A DNA stretch of 64,000 bases from Streptomyces sp. NBC_01288 (GCF_035982055.1 NZ_CP108427.1:8245001-8309000); one strand, 5' to 3'. Counted from the stretch's first letter, positions 51,561 through 60,874 are shown. Translations and numbers: made by a program. Notes: generated by a model not told the origin, from the letters alone.

Positions 51561-52643
51561 TTGAAGCACCGACGCATACCCAGGCGACGGGTGGCCGTGG
51601 CAGGCGCGGGCATAGCCGCACTTGTCGTCGCGGGAGTCACCTTGCAGAGTGCGAACGCCAGCGAGACCACGCGGGCGGCCGCACCCCACACCCTCTCGGC
51701 CCTCGCGGCCGGAAAGCTCGCCTCGACGCTCGGCGAGAACCTCGGCACCGACGCGGCCGGCACGTTCTACGACGCGAAGACCAAGAGCCTCGTGGTCAAC
51801 GTGCTCGACCGGACGGCCGCCGACACCGTCGAGGCGGCCGGCGCCAAGGCGAGAATCGTCGAGAACTCCCTCGCCGAGCTGACGAGCGCCCGTACGACCC
51901 TCAAGCAGGACGCGACCATCCCCGGCACCTCGTGGGCGACCGACCCGACCACCAACAAGGTCGTCGTCACCGCGGACCGCACGGTCTCCGACGCCGAGTG
52001 GACCAAGCTCGGCAAGGTCGTCGACGGGCTCGGCGGCAAGGCCGAACTCCAGCGCACCAAGGGGGAGTTCAAGCCCTTCATCGCAGGTGGCGACGCCATC
52101 TCCGGCTCGGGCGGGCGGTGTTCGCTCGGCTTCAACGTGGTCAAGGGCGGCGCGCCGTACTTCATCACCGCCGGGCACTGCACCGAGGCCATCTCCACCT
52201 GGTCCGACTCCAGCGGCAACCAGATCGGCACGAACGAGCAGTCCAGCTTCCCGGACAACGACTTCGGCCTGGTCAAGTACACCTCGGACGTCGCCCACCC
52301 GAGCGCGGTCGACCTCTACAACGGCTCCTCGCAGACCATCACCCACGCCGCCGACGCCACCGTCGGCGAGAAGGTGACCCGCAGCGGCTCGACGACCCAG
52401 GTGCACACCGGCACGGTCACCGGCCTGGACGCCACCGTGAACTACGGCAACGGCGACATCGTCAACGGCCTGATCCAGACCGACGTCTGCGCCGAGCCCG
52501 GTGACAGCGGCGGCTCGCTGTTCGACGGCGACGCGGCGATCGGCCTCACCTCCGGCGGCAGCGGCGACTGCACCTCGGGCGGCGAGACCTTCTTCCAGCC
52601 GGTCACCGAGGCACTGTCGACGTTCGGGGCGCAGATCGGCTGA
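51561..52643 (+). CDS. Streptogrisin-family secreted serine protease with a longer pro-region
   Basis: A 360-residue preproprotease that starts at TTG; AGGAGG (51548-51553) lies seven bases upstream and no ATG or GTG fits better. It has a basic Arg-rich N-region, a signal peptide, a pro-region of about 145 residues of the alpha-lytic-protease type (AAGKLASTLGENLGTDAAGTFYD), and a mature domain beginning ISGSGGRCSLGF. The triad is in TAGHC, DNDFGLVKY and GDSGGS. It resembles streptogrisin D/SAM-P20-type enzymes and is 55-60 percent alike to its neighbour by eye. A terminator follows. Confidence 0.92.
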   Translation: MKHRRIPRRRVAVAGAGIAALVVAGVTLQSANASETTRAAAPHTLSALAAGKLASTLGENLGTDAAGTFYDAKTKSLVVNVLDRTAADTVEAAGAKARIVENSLAELTSARTTLKQDATIPGTSWATDPTTNKVVVTADRTVSDAEWTKLGKVVDGLGGKAELQRTKGEFKPFIAGGDAISGSGGRCSLGFNVVKGGAPYFITAGHCTEAISTWSDSSGNQIGTNEQSSFPDNDFGLVKYTSDVAHPSAVDLYNGSSQTITHAADATVGEKVTRSGSTTQVHTGTVTGLDATVNYGNGDIVNGLIQTDVCAEPGDSGGSLFDGDAAIGLTSGGSGDCTSGGETFFQPVTEALSTFGAQIG

Positions 52644-52663
52644 CCTGCCCGTACGGCACCGTG

Positions 52664-52697
52664 AAGTCCCGTCCCCGCGCGTGAGGGGGCGGGACTT
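52664..52697 (+). terminator. Terminator of the second protease gene
   Basis: AAGTCCCGTCCCC (52664-52676) and GGGGGCGGGACTT (52685-52697), a 13-bp stem with one G-T pair, 20 bases after the stop. Confidence 0.85.
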
Positions 52698-52721
52698 TCG
52701 CGCACGGACCGGGGGTTGGGC

Positions 52722-53921
52722 TCAGCGCGTGGGCCAGTACCACAGCGGTTCGTCGAGCGGGCCCTCGCGGCCCGCCACCGTCGTCTGCCCGAACTCCTTC
52801 ACCAGCTCTATGGAGTTGACGTCGAGACGGTGCCGTATCGCGCCCTTCTGGAGGGCGTCCGCGAGCGGTCGGGCGTGGGTGACCACGACGATCTGGGTGT
52901 CCTTGGTGGCGGTGAGGATCAGATCGGCGAGCGGCGGGATCAGGTCCGGGTGGAGGCTCGTCTCCGGCTCGTTCAGCACGAGCAGCGACGGGGGCCGGGG
53001 CGTCAACAGGGCCGCCGCCCACAGGAGATAGCGCAGGGTGCCGTCCGACAGCTCGGCGGCGGTGAGCGCGCGCAGCAACCCGTGCTGGCGCAGGGCGAGT
53101 TGGAAACGGCCGCCGAGGTCGGCGATGTGGACCTGGCTGCCGGGGAAGGCCGCGTCCACGGCCGTGTCCAGCGCCTCGGCGTCGCCGACCTCGCGGATCG
53201 TCTGCAGGGCGGCGGCCAGATCGGAGCCGTCACCGCTGAGCACGGGTGTGCGCGTGCCGATCTGGGCAGCGCGGGCCGGCGCGTCCGCGTCGGTGCGGAC
53301 ATGGTCGTAGAACCGCCAGGACCTGATGAACTCCCGTACCGCCAGGACGTCGGGTGCGTGCTGGGGGTCGGCCAGTTCGCCGAGCATGCTGTCGTACGGG
53401 CGCAGGGTGCCGTGGGCGCGGGACCAGCCGCCGCCCGCGCCGCGCAGCTTGACGGCGGCTCCCGCGCGGTCGGAGAGCACCGAGGCCGGGCGCAGGACGG
53501 GGCCGCTCCAGATGGACTCGCGTTTGATCTCCGGGTCGAGGTTGAACATGGACGCCACGCGGTCGGTCCCCGGGGACGGGCTGGGGTGCCCGAAGTCGAT
53601 CGCGTACCCGAACTCGTCGCCCGCGAAGCCCAGTTGCAGACTGACCGGGCCCGAGCGGACCGTGCCCTGCACGGGATGTCTGCCCTCGCGCACCGCGCGG
53701 CCGATCTTCTCCGGGCCCGCCCACAGGACCGACGGCAGCCCGCCCTCCTGGGCGAGCGCGGCGACGGCGCCGCCGCGCGCGGACGCGGCGAGCAGGCGCA
53801 GCGAGCGGTAGAGGCTCGACTTGCCCGTGCCGTTCGCCCCCGTGATCACGTTCAGTCGCGTCAGCGGGACGATCAGGCGGCGCAGGGAGCGGTAGTTCTC
53901 GACGGCGAGGGTGCTGATCAT
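52722..53921 (-). CDS. RecF/AAA_21-type ATPase
   Basis: A 399-residue SMC-like ATPase whose head begins MISTLAVENYRSLRRL, then GANGTGKSS (P-loop near 30-38). The distal part has the signature-like ELSDGTLRYLLWAAALL and LLVLNEPETSLHP (Walker B with Asn in place of Asp) and IVVVTHARPL. Such proteins are often single-gene predicted ATPases of unknown role, some in defence (OLD-like) or DNA metabolism. It overlaps a DUF3533 membrane gene by four bases, so it may act with that membrane protein. Confidence 0.82.
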   Translation of the reverse strand: MISTLAVENYRSLRRLIVPLTRLNVITGANGTGKSSLYRSLRLLAASARGGAVAALAQEGGLPSVLWAGPEKIGRAVREGRHPVQGTVRSGPVSLQLGFAGDEFGYAIDFGHPSPSPGTDRVASMFNLDPEIKRESIWSGPVLRPASVLSDRAGAAVKLRGAGGGWSRAHGTLRPYDSMLGELADPQHAPDVLAVREFIRSWRFYDHVRTDADAPARAAQIGTRTPVLSGDGSDLAAALQTIREVGDAEALDTAVDAAFPGSQVHIADLGGRFQLALRQHGLLRALTAAELSDGTLRYLLWAAALLTPRPPSLLVLNEPETSLHPDLIPPLADLILTATKDTQIVVVTHARPLADALQKGAIRHRLDVNSIELVKEFGQTTVAGREGPLDEPLWYWPTR

Positions 53922-55000
53922 GCGTCCAGGGTTGCAGACGGGTCTGACAGTCCCGGTCGGTCCAGGAGGTCCTCGTGCTTCCGGCGCAGCGTCGCCGCCA
54001 GCAGGGTGACCACGATCCCGGCGAGTGCCCAGGCCGACAGGACGAGCAGCGGGCCGGTGACGGCGCTGCCCTTGAAGTAGGCGATCGAGCGCGCCACCCA
54101 GGTGCCGGCGCCCGGTGGCAGGGCGGGCCCGATCGCGTTCCAGAACGGCGGCAGCAGCGGCAGCGGGAAGGCACCGCCCGCGCTCGGGTTGCCCGCGATC
54201 ACCACCAGCAGGATCGCGAGACCGATGCCCACGACCCCGAAGACCCCCTGGAGGGCCAGGGTCGCCGCTCCCACGGCGAACGTGATCAGCGCGCCGAGCC
54301 CCCAGAACGCCATGACACTGCCCGGCAGCGCGCCCAGGACCGGCCCGACGATCACCGCGCCGCCGAGACCACCGACGATCGCGACCAGCGCCATGGTGAC
54401 CAGCCGGATCACCGCGCGGCGCGGGTTGGCGGGCCGGGCGCCGGTGCTGATCGCCAGGATCGAGGCGCACAGATAGCCGCCGACACACCAGCCGACGACC
54501 AGGTAGAACGACGACAGCCCGTCGAAGTCCTGGGACGAGGCCGGCGCCACGTCCACCGTCCGGACCGTGCGCTGCTCGGTCCTCTCCAGGGTGGCGGTGA
54601 TGGTCTCCAGGGTGGTCGCGAGGACGGTGCCGCCGCCGGTGGCGACCAGGAGCGTGTCCGTGGTGCCGCGCGGGTCGATGACGAGGGCGCCGTCGATGTC
54701 ACGGTCCAGGATCTGCCTCCGCGCGGTCGCCGCGTCGGACACCGCGCGCGGGTCGAGCGGTGAGCCGGGCAGCCGCTTCAGCCGGGCCACCGTCTGCTCG
54801 GCCGTGACCTGCGGGGCGACGACCCCGAAAGACACATCCCGGGGCTTCGGATTGTGCAGCGCCCCTACGTAGGAGGCGATGAAGAGCAGCTGAAGCGCGA
54901 CCACACCGACGACGAGCAGGCCGGCCCGCAGGGTGACCGCGTCCTTCACCTCACCGAAGAAGGACGTACGGGACGTACCGGCACCCGGGGTCTCTGTCAT
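53918..55000 (-). CDS. DUF3533/ABC-2-like membrane protein
   Basis: A 360-residue protein with an N-terminal helix (GLLVVGVVALQLLFIASYVGAL), an extracytoplasmic domain of about 120 residues (VSFGVVAPQVTAEQTVARLKRLPG, RDIDGALVIDP), and five C-terminal helices. The layout matches the YhgE/Pip-like and DUF3533 group, membrane parts resembling ABC-2 exporters. The stop overlaps the ATPase start by ATGA. The LexA-like site at 55059 lies 59 bases upstream of its ATG. Confidence 0.8.
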   Translation of the reverse strand: MTETPGAGTSRTSFFGEVKDAVTLRAGLLVVGVVALQLLFIASYVGALHNPKPRDVSFGVVAPQVTAEQTVARLKRLPGSPLDPRAVSDAATARRQILDRDIDGALVIDPRGTTDTLLVATGGGTVLATTLETITATLERTEQRTVRTVDVAPASSQDFDGLSSFYLVVGWCVGGYLCASILAISTGARPANPRRAVIRLVTMALVAIVGGLGGAVIVGPVLGALPGSVMAFWGLGALITFAVGAATLALQGVFGVVGIGLAILLVVIAGNPSAGGAFPLPLLPPFWNAIGPALPPGAGTWVARSIAYFKGSAVTGPLLVLSAWALAGIVVTLLAATLRRKHEDLLDRPGLSDPSATLDA

Positions 55001-55058
55001 GTCCCCACGGTCTCGGCGGCGGGGTCTTCACGCAGGCGGGAAGGGGCCGAACGGATGT

Positions 55059-55072
55059 CGTACGTGTGTTCG
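55059..55072. promoter_or_regulatory. LexA-like box 1
   Basis: CGTAC-GTGT-GTTCG matches nine of ten specific positions of the actinobacterial SOS box CGAAC-N4-GTTCG. It lies 59 bases before the DUF3533 start (minus strand) and 208 before dnaE2. Confidence 0.5.
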
Positions 55073-55213
55073 GAAAGTATTTCTCCGCCAACTGCCCGGC
55101 CTGGGCGGGGAGCTGACGGAGTGGTGTCTGTTTCGGCCACCGCACACCTCCCCAAGGAATCGTTTGCATGTTCGAATGAGGTCGCTGACCGGGGCTGATG
55201 GGGCTAGAGTAAT

Positions 55214-55227
55214 CGAACGGGCGTGCG
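55214..55227 (+). promoter_or_regulatory. LexA-like box 2 at the dnaE2 promoter
   Basis: CGAAC-GGGC-GTGCG matches nine of ten positions of the SOS box. It lies 53 bases before the dnaE2 start and directly after a possible -10 (TAGAGT, 55205-55210), a good place for repression. dnaE2 is a known LexA target in other Actinobacteria. Confidence 0.6.
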
Positions 55228-55279
55228 ATGAACATATCGGACGGATGGCCGAAAAGGGGTGGAGCGATGGAGGTGCGGC

Positions 55280-58200
55280 ATGGCGGGCTTCGCCCATCTG
55301 CACGTCGCGTCCGGTTACTCCGCCCGCTACGGCGCCTCCCACCCCGAACAGCTCGTCCGGCGGGCGGTCGGGCAGGGCATGACGGCGCTCACGCTCACCG
55401 ACCGGGACACGGTCACCGGCGCCGTTCGCTTCGCGCAGGCGTGCGCCGGAACAGCGGTCCGGCCGATCTTCGGCATCGACCTGGCGGTGGAGGCCCTCGC
55501 ACCCCCGCCGCCCGTACAGCGCCCGCGCACCCCCGCCCGCGGTGGCGCGCACGTGGTCGAGCCGCCCCTGCGGTTCGTGCTGCTCGCCCAGGACCGGGCG
55601 GGCTGGGCGCGGCTGTGCCGCATCACGTCGGCGGCGCACGAGGGTGCCCTGTCCGGTGCGGCGCCGGTGGTGCCGTGGGAGGCGCTGCGCGCGTACGGCG
55701 GCCCCGGACTGACCGTGCTGCTCGGGCCACTCTCGGAGCCCGTGCGGGCGCTGTCGGTGGGCCGGGAGGACGTCGCGATGAAGCTGCTGGCGCCCTGGCG
55801 GGAGATCTTCGGGAAGGGGGTCCGCTTGGAGGCCGTAGCGCAGAATCGTTTCGGCACGGCTCCGGGCTCCCTGCGGCTGGCCGCCCGCACCCTCGCCCTG
55901 GCCGACCGCACCCGCACCACCGCCGTGCTCTCCAACGCCGTCCGCTACGCCGACCCCGCCCAGCACCGCCTCGCCGACGTCCTGGACGCGGCACGCCTGC
56001 TGCGCCCGATCGATCGGCGCCGGCTGGACAGCGGGCAGCGCTGGCTCAAGGACGAGAGGGAGATGACGGTCGTGGCCCGGATGATCGCCGAGTGCGCGGG
56101 AGCGGACGTCCGCCGGGCCCGCCGGCTGCTGGCGGACACCGCGAACACCGCGGCCGGGTGTGCCGTCGACCCGGCCGCCGACCTCGGCCTCGGCACCCCG
56201 CACTTCCCGGAACCGTCGCTCTTCGGCGCCGGACCGGAGACGGGCGGCGCGGCCGGGCTGCTGCGCCTGAGGTCGGAGGAGGGCCTGGCGCGACGCGGCC
56301 TCGACCGTGACCGGGCGGCACGCGACCGGCTGGAGGAGGAACTCGCCGTCATCTCCCACTGGAACTACGACGCGTACTTCCTCGCCGTCGGCCAGGTCGT
56401 CGCCGACATCCGGGCCAAGGGCATCCGGGTCGCCGCGCGCGGCTCCGGCGCCGGCTCGCTGGTCTGCCACGCGCTGGACATCGCCACCGCCAACCCGCTC
56501 GACCACAGCCTGCTGTTCGAACGCTTCCTGAGCACCCGCCGCGAATCGCTGCCCGACATCGACATCGACGTGGAGTCCGCCCGCCGCCTGGAGTGCTACG
56601 ACACGATCTTCGAACGGTTCGGGAAGGAGCGGGTGGCGGTCACCGCGATGCCCGAGACCTACCGCGCGCGCAGGGCACTGCGCGACACCGGCCTCGCGCT
56701 CGGCATCGCCCCGGCCGACGTCGACCGGATCGCCAAGAGCTTCCCGCACCTGCGTGCCTCCGACATCACGAGCGCGCTCGCCGAACTGCCCGAACTACGC
56801 CAACTGGCAGGCGAGGCAGGTCGGTTCGGGCCGCTGTGGGAACTGGCCGAGGGCCTCGACTCCCTGGTCCACGGCATGGCCATGCACCCCTGCGGCGTGG
56901 TCATCAGCGACGCCACTCTCCTGGACCGGCTGCCGGTGCAGCCCACCCCGCAGGGCGACTACCCCATGGCGATGGCCGCGAAGGAGGAGATCGAAGCGCT
57001 CGGCAACATCAAACTCGACGTCCTCGGCGTACGCATGCAGTCCGCGATGGCCCACGCCGTCACCGAGATCGAACGCGCCACCGGCAATCGCATCGACCTC
57101 GACGACCCCCAACAGGTGCCGCTCGACGACGTGTTCGCCTTCAAGCTCATCCAGGAGAGCCAGACGCTGGGCCTGTTCCAACTGGAATCCCCCGGCCAGC
57201 AGGACCTGTTGTCCCGGCTCCAACCCCGCGACGTGCAGGACGTCATCGCCGACATCAGCCTCTTCCGCCCCGGCCCGGTCGCCGGCGGGATGCCCGAGCG
57301 CTATATCGCCGCGCGTCATGGCGGTACGCCGGTGTATGCGCACCGGGACCTCGAACCCGTGCTCGCCGACACCTACGGCGTGACTATCTGGCACGAGCAG
57401 ATCATCGACACCCTGCATGTGCTGACCGGCTGCGAACGGGCCTTCGCGGAGATCACCCGGCGGGCGCTGGGCGACAAGGAGCAACTGCCCCGGATCAAGG
57501 ACTGGTTCCACGAGAAGGCACGCGCGCGTGGCTACAGCGCGGCCGTCCGGGACGAGGTCTGGAAGACCGTCGAGGCCTTCGGGGCGTACGGCTTCTGCCG
57601 CGCCCACGCGGTCGCCTTCGCCGTACCGGCCTTGCAGAGTGCCTGGTTGAAGGCGCACCACCCGGCGTTCCTGCTGGCCGGGTTGCTCGAACACGACCCC
57701 GGGATGTGGCCCAAGCGCGTCCTGGTCTCCGACGCCCGCCGGCGCGGTGTGCCGATCCTGTCCGTCGACATCAACCGCTCCCGGGTGAAGCACACCGTGG
57801 AGATGACCGAGAAGGAGGAGTGGGGCGTGCGACTCGCGCTGTCCGGGGTGCGCGGTATCAGCGAGGAGGAGTGCGCGCGGATCGAGGAGGGGCAGCCGTA
57901 CGGATCGCTGTCGGACTTCTGGCAGCGGGGCCGTCCCAGCAGACCGGTCGCCGAACGCCTCGCGGAGATCGGCGCGTTGGCCTGTCTGCACGACGGTCGC
58001 CTCACCCGGCGTGATCTGCTGCTCCAGATCGCCGAGTTGCACCGGCAGTCCCGCAACCGGACCGCGGGGGCCGGCCAACTGCCCATGGACACGGGGGCCG
58101 TTGGGGGAGTGGAGCCGAGCGGGTTGCCGGAGATGACCGGACGCGAGGCGCTGAGCGCCGAGTTGGGCACCCTCGGTATCGACGTCTCCCGGCATCTGAT

Positions 58201-58732
58201 GGAGCATCACCACCGGCTGCTGCGCGAGATCGGCGCGACGGACGCGGCGCACCTGGCCGAACTGCGCGCGGGGCAGCAGGTGTTGGTCGCCGGGGTGCGG
58301 GCCTCGACGCAGACCCCGCCGATCGCGAGCGGCAAGCGGATCATCTTCGTCACCCTGGAGGACGGCTCGGGCCTGGTCGACCTCGCCTTCTTCGAGGACT
58401 CCCATCCGGCCTGCGCGTACACCGTCTTCCACAGCGGGCTGCTGCTGGTGCGCGGCACGGTCCAGGTGCGCGGCACCCGTCGTACCGTCGTCGGTTCCAT
58501 GGCCTGGGACCTGGACGAGATCGCGGGCGCCCGCCGGGACGACGGTCCCGAGGCGGCGCTCGCTCTCCTGGGCGCCGACCGCCCGCATCCGACGCCCGCC
58601 CAGCCCCAACGCACCCTCGCCAACGGCACCACAGGCGCCCGCCTCCACCCCTACGCCGACCTCCAGCCCGCGGGCACCCGCTCGGCCGACCTGAAGAAGT
58701 TCGGCCACCGCAGCCCGGGGAGTGCGGGATGA
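55280..58732 (+). CDS. dnaE2: Error-prone DNA polymerase III alpha subunit DnaE2 (ImuC)
   Basis: A 1150-residue C-family polymerase for damage-induced mutagenesis. The N-terminal PHP domain starts FAHLHVASGYSARYGASHPEQLV, the palm carries PDIDIDVES (catalytic Asp pair near 424), then the GMAMHPCGVVISD, GLFQLESPGQQDLL and YGFCRAHAVAFA blocks, and the C-terminal OB fold with VAGVRASTQTPPIASGKRIIF. GGAGGT (55269-55274) precedes the ATG. It is coupled by ATGA to the ImuB-like gene, its usual cofactor. Confidence 0.93.
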   Translation: MAGFAHLHVASGYSARYGASHPEQLVRRAVGQGMTALTLTDRDTVTGAVRFAQACAGTAVRPIFGIDLAVEALAPPPPVQRPRTPARGGAHVVEPPLRFVLLAQDRAGWARLCRITSAAHEGALSGAAPVVPWEALRAYGGPGLTVLLGPLSEPVRALSVGREDVAMKLLAPWREIFGKGVRLEAVAQNRFGTAPGSLRLAARTLALADRTRTTAVLSNAVRYADPAQHRLADVLDAARLLRPIDRRRLDSGQRWLKDEREMTVVARMIAECAGADVRRARRLLADTANTAAGCAVDPAADLGLGTPHFPEPSLFGAGPETGGAAGLLRLRSEEGLARRGLDRDRAARDRLEEELAVISHWNYDAYFLAVGQVVADIRAKGIRVAARGSGAGSLVCHALDIATANPLDHSLLFERFLSTRRESLPDIDIDVESARRLECYDTIFERFGKERVAVTAMPETYRARRALRDTGLALGIAPADVDRIAKSFPHLRASDITSALAELPELRQLAGEAGRFGPLWELAEGLDSLVHGMAMHPCGVVISDATLLDRLPVQPTPQGDYPMAMAAKEEIEALGNIKLDVLGVRMQSAMAHAVTEIERATGNRIDLDDPQQVPLDDVFAFKLIQESQTLGLFQLESPGQQDLLSRLQPRDVQDVIADISLFRPGPVAGGMPERYIAARHGGTPVYAHRDLEPVLADTYGVTIWHEQIIDTLHVLTGCERAFAEITRRALGDKEQLPRIKDWFHEKARARGYSAAVRDEVWKTVEAFGAYGFCRAHAVAFAVPALQSAWLKAHHPAFLLAGLLEHDPGMWPKRVLVSDARRRGVPILSVDINRSRVKHTVEMTEKEEWGVRLALSGVRGISEEECARIEEGQPYGSLSDFWQRGRPSRPVAERLAEIGALACLHDGRLTRRDLLLQIAELHRQSRNRTAGAGQLPMDTGAVGGVEPSGLPEMTGREALSAELGTLGIDVSRHLMEHHHRLLREIGATDAAHLAELRAGQQVLVAGVRASTQTPPIASGKRIIFVTLEDGSGLVDLAFFEDSHPACAYTVFHSGLLLVRGTVQVRGTRRTVVGSMAWDLDEIAGARRDDGPEAALALLGADRPHPTPAQPQRTLANGTTGARLHPYADLQPAGTRSADLKKFGHRSPGSAG

Positions 58733-59718
58733 GCGGGATGACCACGCGTCGGCGGCACATCGCCCACTTCCATCTGCATGCCGCGCTGAGCGAGGCTCGG
58801 TACGACGACATAATCGAACTGGTGTCCGGGATCACGCCCCACGTCCAGGCCATCCCGCCCAACGCCCTTCAGGTGGACCTGACTTCGGCGCTCCGGTACT
58901 TCGACATGTCTGCCTACGACGCGGTCCAGACGGTGAAGATGAGACTGAAGGCCCTCTACGACATCGACAGCAGCGCCGGCCTCGCGGGCAACCGCATGCT
59001 GGCGGCGATGGCGGCCGACGCGTCCGCCCCGGGGGACACCACCTGGGTGCCCACCGGGGAAGCGGCCGACTGGCTGTACCCCCGGCCGGTCACCGCGCTG
59101 CCCGGGATCGGCCGTGCCACGGCGGACACGCTGCACCGATACGGCCTGCACACCATCGGCCAGATCGGCGACCTGCCTCCGGCGACCCTGCAACGACTCC
59201 TCGGCGCGGGCCAGGCACGGCTGTTGACCGAGCGCGCCCGCGGCCACGACCCCCGCCCGGTCGTCCCCGCGGAACCGGCGGCGCAGCTTGCCGCTGACCT
59301 GGTCCTGAGCCGGGACTGCCTGGACCCGGCCCAACACCACCGGGCCGTCCTGGGACTTGCCGACCGGATCGGCCAACGCCTGCGCGGAGAAAGGAAGTTC
59401 GCGGGCCGACTCACCCTCACGGTGAGATACGCCGACCGCAGCTCCACCACGCGTACGCGGGTGCTGCCGGAACCCACCGACCACTCACCCGCCGTCGCCG
59501 CCACCGCCCTGGGCCTGTTGACCTCTCTGGGATTGCAGCGGGCGCGGGTCCGGGCCTTTGCGCTCCGCGCCGACGACCTGCGGCCGGCGAGCTGTGCCTA
59601 CCGTCAACTCTCCATGGATCCCGGGGACGCCCGCGCCCGCGCGGTCGAAGCCGCCGCGGACCGGGCCCGGCGGCGTTTCGGGCAGGAGGCGGTACGCCCG
59701 GCGGCGCTGGCGGACTGA
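58729..59718 (+). CDS. ImuB-like Y-family polymerase homologue lacking the catalytic site
   Basis: A 329-residue Y-family protein. The usual DMDAFFASVE start is replaced by IAHFHLHAALSEARYDD and the second catalytic acidic pair (SxDE) is not found, so it is probably not an active polymerase. The thumb helix-hairpin-helix is recognisable (VTALPGIGRATADTLHRYGLHTIGQIGDLPPATLQRLLG, shown in part) and the little-finger domain spans about 185-310. Such ImuB proteins recruit DnaE2 to the sliding clamp. The beta-clamp motif is not obvious at the C-terminus. Confidence 0.8.
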   Translation: MSGMTTRRRHIAHFHLHAALSEARYDDIIELVSGITPHVQAIPPNALQVDLTSALRYFDMSAYDAVQTVKMRLKALYDIDSSAGLAGNRMLAAMAADASAPGDTTWVPTGEAADWLYPRPVTALPGIGRATADTLHRYGLHTIGQIGDLPPATLQRLLGAGQARLLTERARGHDPRPVVPAEPAAQLAADLVLSRDCLDPAQHHRAVLGLADRIGQRLRGERKFAGRLTLTVRYADRSSTTRTRVLPEPTDHSPAVAATALGLLTSLGLQRARVRAFALRADDLRPASCAYRQLSMDPGDARARAVEAAADRARRRFGQEAVRPAALAD

Positions 59719-59746
59719 CCTCTGTCGCCCGGAACTGTCCCCGCGC

Positions 59747-59947
59747 TCAAGGGCGTTGGCGGGGGGTGTTCCGCACCCGCCAGGCCCGCAGCAGCAGGAA
59801 GAGCCCGATCAGCGCGACCACCACACCCAGCACCGCGTACTGACCGTGGCCGGACATGGCCGAGCCGTTCATCGCGCCGACGCCCTGCGCGATCCAGACC
59901 GCGCCGAGCACGACGAGGATGATCCCGCCGACACCACGGACCACCAT
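59747..59947 (-). CDS. Small two-helix membrane protein
   Basis: A 66-residue protein with two membrane helices (GGIILVVLGAVWIAQGV and YAVLGVVVALIGLFLLLRAW) and a basic C-terminus. Likely DUF-type conserved small membrane protein in Actinobacteria. The ATG at 59947 has GGAG five bases upstream; the GTG at 59953 overlaps the GGAG. Confidence 0.65.
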   Translation of the reverse strand: MVVRGVGGIILVVLGAVWIAQGVGAMNGSAMSGHGQYAVLGVVVALIGLFLLLRAWRVRNTPRQRP

Positions 59948-60097
59948 GGTCACTCCATTCCCCGCACCGTTACGTCGCGTGGACGGTAGCCGCCCACGTT
60001 CACCGCTCAGCTTCGTCCCGTTCGATGCGCTTGGGGTGGTCGAAAACCTTACGGAACGAGAACGTCGTATCGACCGGGGTGTTGAGGCGCGGGGGCG

Positions 60098-60874
60098 TCA
60101 ACTGTTCGCCGCGGCGCGCAGGATGAGCCTGGTGATCACTTCCGGGTGTGTCACGAGCGACAGGTGGCCGGAGTCGACCTCGATGGTCGTGGCGTTCATG
60201 CGCCGGGCCATGAAGCGTTCGAGTTCGGGGTCGATGGTGCGGTCGTCCTTCGAGACCGCGTACCAGGACGGCTTCCGGTGCCAGGCGGCGACGCTCGTGG
60301 TGGGTGCGGCGGTCGAGAGCAGCCCTTGGGCCGCGTAGAGCACGAGGGCTTCCTTCCTGGGCACGCCGTTGGCGAAGTCCTTGAGGAACGCCGACCGGCC
60401 GATCCACTTGAATCCGCCCGAGGTGACGATCCCGGCGGTGACCGGCGGGGTGGGGAAGTTCGCGGAGAGCGCGGCGTAGTCCTCACCGGCCTCCGGGGCA
60501 CGGGCGGCGACGTAGACGAGCCCGGCGACGTTCGGTGCGAGCCCGGTCTCGGAGATGACGGTGCCGCCGTAGGAGTGCGCGACCAGGATCGTGGGGCCGT
60601 CCTGCCGGGCCAGCGCGAAGTTCGTGGCGGCGACGTCGGCGGCGAGGGACGTCAGCGGATTCTGTACGGCGGTGACGTTCATGCCCGCCGCCTGTAGCAG
60701 CGGGATGACCTTCGCCCAGGAGGAGCCGTCCGCGTAGGCGCCGTGCACGAGTACGACGTTGCGCACCGCGGGCCCGGAGCCACGGGTCGTCGCCCCGGCT
60801 GCCGGGACGCCGGAAAGCGTGGCTGCTGCGACTCCCGCGCCGAGCGCGGAGAACTGACGGCGGCTGAATGTCAT
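60098..60874 (-). CDS. Tat-exported alpha/beta hydrolase
   Basis: A 258-residue hydrolase with a Tat signal (SRRQFSALGAGVAAATLSG, cleavage near GAAA/AGAT). The fold has VVLVHGAYADGSSW, the nucleophile in VAHSYGGTV (Ser of HSYGG), an acid in SKDDRTIDP and the final His in DSGHLSLVTHP. Members include esterases and salicylate-esterase-like enzymes. It is divergent from the TetR gene with the palindrome at 60991-61021 between, so it probably belongs to that regulon. Confidence 0.88.
   Translation of the reverse strand: MTFSRRQFSALGAGVAAATLSGVPAAGATTRGSGPAVRNVVLVHGAYADGSSWAKVIPLLQAAGMNVTAVQNPLTSLAADVAATNFALARQDGPTILVAHSYGGTVISETGLAPNVAGLVYVAARAPEAGEDYAALSANFPTPPVTAGIVTSGGFKWIGRSAFLKDFANGVPRKEALVLYAAQGLLSTAAPTTSVAAWHRKPSWYAVSKDDRTIDPELERFMARRMNATTIEVDSGHLSLVTHPEVITRLILRAAANS

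Noticed and set aside
55150..55180. A third LexA box at GTTTGCATGTTCG
   Set aside because: Only one half-site (GTTCG) fits; the left half matches two of five positions.
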